Source: an uncultured Peptococcaceae bacterium
GTDB taxonomy: Bacteria > Bacillota > Peptococcia > Peptococcales > Peptococcaceae
Direction of reading: 5' to 3'
DNA length: 27,114 bases
Assembly: GCA_902492275.1 (NCBI GenBank)
Contig: CABUKW010000025.1
Span: 1-27,114, forward strand
In this document: one piece after another, positions 22,399-27,114 of the stretch
Position numbering within the stretch: position 1 is the stretch's first letter
Layout: the number at the start of each line of letters is the position of its first letter
Program-made: the position numbers and the translations under genes
Notes under the pieces: model-generated
The model's input: only the letters and a program-made list of their open reading frames with translations
The model's database searches: none
Told to the model about the DNA's origin: nothing

Positions 22399-25300
22399 AT
22401 GAGAATGAATCGATGGGTTGTGCAGCAGACCGATGGGGCCCTGCGGGAGCGATTGATCAAGGAGTTGGGCATTTCTCCTGTTTTGGCCAATTTGCTGCTT
22501 AATCGCGGGTACCGGCAACCGCAGGAAATTCGGGAATTTTTAAATCCGTCTTTGGAGCAGCTTTCTTCGCCGTTTGAGATGCTGAATATGGGCGCGGCGG
22601 TGGAGCGCATTTTGCAGGCGGTTGCTGATAAAGAGAAAATCGTGGTGTACGGCGACTACGATGTGGACGGGATTTGCGCCAGCGTGACGCTTTATCAGGG
22701 CTTGCAGCAGCTACAGGCCGATGTGGACTATTATGTGCCCGATAGAATGGAGGAAGGCTATGGCGTCAATACGCCGGCGTTGAGGGCGATTTTTGAAAAC
22801 GGCGCCAAGCTGCTGGTGACGGTAGACTGCGGCATCAGCTCCTGGCAGGAGGTGGCGGCGGCCAAAAGCTGGGGCATGGATGTGATTGTGACGGACCATC
22901 ATCAACTGCCGGAGGTTTTGCCCGACTGTATCATTGTCAATCCTGTTTTAAGTCAGAGCGAGCAGGATAAATGGCGGTATCTGTGCGGCACTGGCGTGGC
23001 TTTTAAGGTGGTGCAGGGGTTATTTGCTCGCTATTATCAGGAAGACGGCTTTTCCAAACGGATGCTGCCCTTTTTGGATTTGGCGGCTTTGGCGACGGTG
23101 GCCGATATTGTGCCGTTAAAGGCTGATAACCGGGTGCTGGTCAAGTTTGGTCTGGAGCAGATGGCGTTGGGTCAACGGCCCGGTTTGGCGGCTTTGTGGA
23201 AGGTTGCGCAGAATAATGGGCAGATTACGCCGACCACGACAGCGGTTGGGTTTGGCTTGGCGCCTAGGTTAAACGCTTGCGGCCGGATTGGCGATGTGCG
23301 GCTGGGATTGCAGCTATTGACCACCCAGGACGAGCAGGAGGCTGCGCTGATTGCAGAAAAACTAGATGAGGAAAACCGGCAGCGGCAAAATATTGAGCGG
23401 GCCATTTATGAGGAAGCACTGGAAAAGGTGCAGGCGCAAGGGCTCAATCAGCAGGAAGGGCTGATTGTGGTGGGCGAGAACTGGCATCCCGGCGTGATTG
23501 GTATTGTGGCCTCTCGGCTGGTAGAACAGTTTTATACGCCAACCATTGTGCTGACGTTGAACAATGGCCTGTATAAGGGTTCTGGACGGAGCATTGAGGG
23601 TTTTCATTTGCAGCAGGCGCTGAGCCAATGTTCCGAATTGTTGGTAAATTACGGCGGGCATAGTCAGGCGGCGGGGCTTGGCTTACGGCCGGAGGATTTG
23701 TCGGCTTTCCGCAAAAGGTTTGCCCAGGTTGTGGCGGCCAATACGACCAGCGATTCTTTTATCCCCAATTTGCTCATTGACAGTGAAATAGAGATGCAGG
23801 AACTGAACGGGGAAATCTATAAAGAAATCTGTAAAATTCAGCCGACTGGCACCATGAATCCTACGCCGGTTTTTGTATGCCGGGGTCAGAAAACGCTGGA
23901 AAGCCGCACTGTGGGCAGCAACGGCGATCATCTGCGCATTAAGCTGCGGGCCGGCCAGGGCGATATTTACGGAATTGGCTTTAAAAAGGCTGAACTGGAG
24001 CCGCTGACGCGGGAAGGTTCGGTGGACATTGCCTTTAGTTTGGACAAGAACACCTTTAACGGCAAAACCAGCTTGCAGATGCTGATTAAAGATGTGAAGT
24101 CTTATCGCAGACCAGACCAGATGACTTTATTGGACCGTTTGTTTTTTTATAAGGACGCCTATTTAGAGGACGATCCTTATCGTTCCATTGGGGAACAGGA
24201 GCAGTTTTATACCAAGGTGGTCGGCGTTACTTTTGAAAACCGGCAGCAATTGGTGGAGCAGTTGGCGGCGGGGCAAGGGCTGGAGTTGCGGCGGGAGCAG
24301 GAAAATCCCTACGATGAAAATGCCGTTGCTGTATTTGCCGACAACGGGCAGGTGGGCTATCTGAAGCGGAGCATCGCCCGCCATCTGGCGCCCAATTTTG
24401 ATAAGGGCGTTCCATATCAGGCCATGGTGGTGCAGGTAACCGGCAGCGCGGAGAAAAATTGGGGCGTCAATATTTTTATTCAGCGCATGGATCGGGGCGC
24501 GGAATGCAATGGGGAGGCCCAGCAGCAACTGCGGCGGGAACTGGAACAACTGACGGAACCGCAACTGCGGGAGCGCATTCGGCAGGCTCTTTTGGGCGAC
24601 CATGCTTACCGGCCCAAGCAGCAGGAGGCCTTAGACCGGCTCTATCAGGGCGACAATGTGCTGGCCATATTGGGAACGGGCCGGGGGAAATCGGCCATTT
24701 TCCAGAGCTATAGCGCTTATCTGGCCTTGTGGAAGCGTCAGGTTACTATCATTGTGTATCCGTTGCGGGCTTTGGTGAATGACCAGTACCAGGCCCTAGA
24801 AAAAAAATTGCAGTCGCTGGGGCTGACGGTGCGTTTGGGCACCGGCGCTTTAGAAGGCGAGGAACGGGCCGCTTTCTTCCAGCAGGTGCTGGAGGGCCAG
24901 GTGGATATCATTTTGACAACGCCGGAGTTTTTATTGTGCAACAAAGGGCGGTTTCTGGAGCTGGGCAGCCGTTTGGGTCTGGTGGTCATCGATGAAGCCC
25001 ATCATCTGGTTAGCCGTCGTCAGGGTTATAAGCAGCTACCGGAAGGCTTGCAGGAGATAGGGCCTCAGCAGGTGCTGGCGGTGACAGCCACCGCTGGCGA
25101 TGAAGCGGCGGCCCAGATTATGGAGTGCTTGCAGATTGACAGTGTGGTGGTCGATCCCCACGTGCGGGATAATCTGCAAATTGTCGATGGGCGGGAAACT
25201 TATAAAAAGGCCGATTATCTGCTGCGCTTGGTCAATGGCGGGGAGAAGACGGTGATCTACTTGAACAGCCGTCAGAAGGTGGTGCAGTTGGCCGAATTGC

Positions 25301-26001
25301 TGCGGGAGAAAGCGGCGCCGGCTATGCAGGACAAAATTTGCTACTATCACGGCGGCTTGGTTTCGGGCGACCGTTTGGCCATTGAAAAAGCCTTTCGCTG
25401 CGGCGAACTACAAGTCATCGTGACCACCAGCGCTTTCGGCGAGGGCATCGATATTCCCGATATTCGCCATGTAGTGCTGTATCATTTGAGCTTTTCCAGT
25501 GAAGAATATAATCAGTTGGCTGGCCGTGCCGGTCGGGATGGTCAGCCGGCGCAGGTGCATTTGCTGTACAACCGGCGGGATGAAACCCTAAATCAAACGG
25601 TTCTGGCATCTTCTTGTCCTACCAGGGAGGTGCTGGGGAAATTTTATAAGTTATTGCAGGCTTTAATTCAGGGTAAGCCGGCCATTGAACTGACCAACGG
25701 GGAATTGGCCGAGCTGGTAAAACGGGAGCGTTTTGCCGAGCCCACTGATTCCTGCATCAGTAATTGGCTGGGGATTTTTGAGGAACTTGGTTTTCTGGAA
25801 CGGGAACGGGAAGGCAACAAGCGGAGAATTATTATGATACCGAGTCCTAATAAGATGGATTTATTTTCGTCGCTGCGCTATCAGGAATGTATGGCGGAGC
25901 TGGAGGATTTTCAGAAGTATTTGCAGATTGCCTTCGAGCAAAATCGGGACAAGCTGCTGACTGCTATTAATCGGCCTATTTATCCGGCCCAATGGCAGTG
26001 A
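22399..26001 (+). CDS. recJ: RecJ exonuclease fused to a HIRAN domain and a RecQ-like helicase
   Basis: A 1,200-residue protein, about twice a normal RecJ. Residues 1-565 are a complete RecJ 5'-3' single-strand exonuclease: DYDVDG (86-91), VTVDCGIS, DHH (166-168), RLNACGRIG, the DHHA1 part GRSIEGFHLQQAL and NYGGHSQAAGLGL, and an OB-fold. Residues about 603-695 match a HIRAN domain (VVGVTFENRQ, NPYDENAVAVF, VGYLKRSIARHLAP), a DNA-end-binding fold. From about 725 comes a superfamily 2 helicase with Walker A GTGRGKS (759-765), DEAH (865-868), VTATAG and motif VI QLAGRAGRDG (1039-1048), then a winged-helix tail. The four-cysteine zinc site of RecQ is absent. All catalytic motifs look intact. The start has GGGGTG 9 bases upstream. 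The likely role is coupled unwinding and resection in repair. Confidence 0.93.
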   Translation: MRMNRWVVQQTDGALRERLIKELGISPVLANLLLNRGYRQPQEIREFLNPSLEQLSSPFEMLNMGAAVERILQAVADKEKIVVYGDYDVDGICASVTLYQGLQQLQADVDYYVPDRMEEGYGVNTPALRAIFENGAKLLVTVDCGISSWQEVAAAKSWGMDVIVTDHHQLPEVLPDCIIVNPVLSQSEQDKWRYLCGTGVAFKVVQGLFARYYQEDGFSKRMLPFLDLAALATVADIVPLKADNRVLVKFGLEQMALGQRPGLAALWKVAQNNGQITPTTTAVGFGLAPRLNACGRIGDVRLGLQLLTTQDEQEAALIAEKLDEENRQRQNIERAIYEEALEKVQAQGLNQQEGLIVVGENWHPGVIGIVASRLVEQFYTPTIVLTLNNGLYKGSGRSIEGFHLQQALSQCSELLVNYGGHSQAAGLGLRPEDLSAFRKRFAQVVAANTTSDSFIPNLLIDSEIEMQELNGEIYKEICKIQPTGTMNPTPVFVCRGQKTLESRTVGSNGDHLRIKLRAGQGDIYGIGFKKAELEPLTREGSVDIAFSLDKNTFNGKTSLQMLIKDVKSYRRPDQMTLLDRLFFYKDAYLEDDPYRSIGEQEQFYTKVVGVTFENRQQLVEQLAAGQGLELRREQENPYDENAVAVFADNGQVGYLKRSIARHLAPNFDKGVPYQAMVVQVTGSAEKNWGVNIFIQRMDRGAECNGEAQQQLRRELEQLTEPQLRERIRQALLGDHAYRPKQQEALDRLYQGDNVLAILGTGRGKSAIFQSYSAYLALWKRQVTIIVYPLRALVNDQYQALEKKLQSLGLTVRLGTGALEGEERAAFFQQVLEGQVDIILTTPEFLLCNKGRFLELGSRLGLVVIDEAHHLVSRRQGYKQLPEGLQEIGPQQVLAVTATAGDEAAAQIMECLQIDSVVVDPHVRDNLQIVDGRETYKKADYLLRLVNGGEKTVIYLNSRQKVVQLAELLREKAAPAMQDKICYYHGGLVSGDRLAIEKAFRCGELQVIVTTSAFGEGIDIPDIRHVVLYHLSFSSEEYNQLAGRAGRDGQPAQVHLLYNRRDETLNQTVLASSCPTREVLGKFYKLLQALIQGKPAIELTNGELAELVKRERFAEPTDSCISNWLGIFEELGFLEREREGNKRRIIMIPSPNKMDLFSSLRYQECMAELEDFQKYLQIAFEQNRDKLLTAINRPIYPAQWQ

Positions 26002-26018
26002 TTTTCGGGGGGAACGAT

Positions 26019-27114
26019 ATGATTCGATTTAAAGATTTATTAGACGCTGTATATGAAAACAATCCCAAAGCAGATTTGGAGCTGTTGGAGGAAGTCTACC
26101 GTTTTGCTGAGGATTTGCATAAAGGACAATTCCGCAAATCAGGAGAACCGTATATCATCCATCCCTTGTCGGTGGCTCTGATTTTGGCGCAGTTGGGGAT
26201 GGACGAAAAAGCTGTGGCGGCCGGTCTGTTGCATGATGTGGCGGAGGATACCCGCTGCAAGCAGAATTGCCTGGAAAATAATTTCGGTGAGGAAGTTACC
26301 TTTTTGGTAAACGGCGTTACCAAGCTGAACAAGCTGGAATGTAACTCGAAAGAAGAACGGCAGTTGGAAAGCTACCGGAAGATGTTTTTATCCATGGCGG
26401 AGGATGTGCGGGTGGTGATGATTAAGCTGGCGGACCGTCTGCATAATATGCGCACGCTGAAATATCAGTCGCCGGAAAAACAACGGGCCATTTCGCAGGA
26501 AACGCTGGAGATTTATGCGCCCATTGCCAATCGGTTGGGGATTTCTAAAGTGAAATGGGAATTGGAGGACCTATGCCTGCGGTATTTAGAGCCGGACAAG
26601 TTTTATGATTTGGTAGAACGGATTGCTATGAAGCGGGATGAACGGGAGCAGTACATTCAGGAAATCATCCATAAATTGCATCAGGAATTGGATAAGGTTG
26701 GCATTCAAGCTGAAATTTCAGGACGGCCTAAGCATTTCTACAGCATCTATAACAAAATGAAAAAGCAGAATAAGGATTTAGACGAGCTGTATGATTTGAT
26801 TGCGGTGCGGTTGCTGGTAGATTCGGTCAAGGATTGTTATGCGGCGCTGGGGATTGTGCATACACTGTGGAAGCCTATTCCGCTGCGGTTTAAGGATTAT
26901 ATTGCCATGCCTAAGCCCAATATGTATCAATCGTTGCATACCACGGTGATTGGGCCCCAGGGCGATCCCTTTGAAATCCAAATTCGTACCTATGAAATGC
27001 ATCATACGGCCGAATACGGGATTGCCGCCCACTGGATTTATAAAGAAAGCGGCGGCAGTGAAATCAGCAAGGACTCCACCCAGCTCAGTTGGCTGGAGCA
27101 AATCAAGGAAATGC
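26019..27114 (+). CDS. relA: Bifunctional (p)ppGpp synthetase/hydrolase Rel, N-terminal part (runs off window)
   Basis: The first 365 codons of a long RSH protein that makes and breaks the stringent-response alarmone ppGpp. The HD hydrolase domain shows HP at YIIHPLS, H72-D73 in LLHDVAEDT, and LADRLHNMRTL. The synthetase domain shows GRPKHFYSIYNKM (from 235), YDLIAVRLLV, RFKDYIAMPKPNMYQSLHTT (290-309) and IQIRTYEMHHTAEYGIAAHW. The RFKD signature is that of bifunctional Rel/SpoT enzymes rather than synthetase-only RelA. The ATG follows GGGGGGAACG and lies 17 bases after the recJ stop, so the genes are probably co-transcribed, a common order in Bacillota. The TGS and ACT domains lie beyond the window. 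Confidence 0.95.
   Translation, partial: MIRFKDLLDAVYENNPKADLELLEEVYRFAEDLHKGQFRKSGEPYIIHPLSVALILAQLGMDEKAVAAGLLHDVAEDTRCKQNCLENNFGEEVTFLVNGVTKLNKLECNSKEERQLESYRKMFLSMAEDVRVVMIKLADRLHNMRTLKYQSPEKQRAISQETLEIYAPIANRLGISKVKWELEDLCLRYLEPDKFYDLVERIAMKRDEREQYIQEIIHKLHQELDKVGIQAEISGRPKHFYSIYNKMKKQNKDLDELYDLIAVRLLVDSVKDCYAALGIVHTLWKPIPLRFKDYIAMPKPNMYQSLHTTVIGPQGDPFEIQIRTYEMHHTAEYGIAAHWIYKESGGSEISKDSTQLSWLEQIKEM

Noticed and set aside
22027..22610. Long minus-strand ORFs opposite the start of recJ
   Set aside because: They are antisense to recJ and its AT-rich leader; no ribosome site or domain.

Overview
The window looks like a chromosomal segment of a low-to-mid GC Bacillota (Firmicutes). The signs are a T-box leader ahead of leuCDB, S-layer-homology (SLH) proteins, AGGAGG-type ribosome sites, and a recJ-rel neighbourhood. 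The dsrABDC genes mark it as a sulfite-respiring anaerobe. Two regions, around 17.2-22.0 kb, look like gut-clostridial accessory DNA, so a host-associated member is plausible. I cannot name the genus from sequence alone.

Left part (1-3.8 kb): the end of gltB and all of gltD (glutamate synthase). On the minus strand follow a frameshifted two-helix membrane protein gene and a TetR regulator. Divergent to the regulator is a very small membrane protein whose histidine pattern fits two hemes b.

Sulfite block (3.8-9.0 kb): a CobB-type glutamine amidotransferase (probably the siroheme amidase DsrN) with its own promoter. Next comes a second promoter driving ferredoxin, dsrA, dsrB, dsrD, a small acidic protein of unknown function, and dsrC, closed by a strong terminator. 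No dsrMK, sat or apr is present in the window. The ferredoxin, dsrA, dsrB, dsrD and dsrC share a codon choice (almost only CCA for proline) typical of very highly expressed genes.

Middle (9.0-17.0 kb): a tyrosine-phosphatase-like protein whose catalytic cysteine is replaced by aspartate, a convergent SLH-anchored exported protein, ilvD, then leuC-leuD-leuB. The leu genes sit behind a perfect-consensus promoter with a palindrome in its spacer and a leucine T-box. Together ilvD and leuCDB cover much of branched-chain amino acid synthesis.

Accessory insert (about 17.2-22.0 kb): a strong promoter with a (GACA)13 tract exactly at its predicted transcription start, structured leader DNA, and a small ORF fused in frame to a 1,212-residue mosaic SLH surface protein. 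A perfect terminator and decayed coding remnants follow. This looks horizontally acquired and possibly phase variable.

Right end (22.3-27.1 kb): a RecJ exonuclease fused to a HIRAN domain and a RecQ-like helicase, then the start of a bifunctional Rel (ppGpp) gene that runs off the window.
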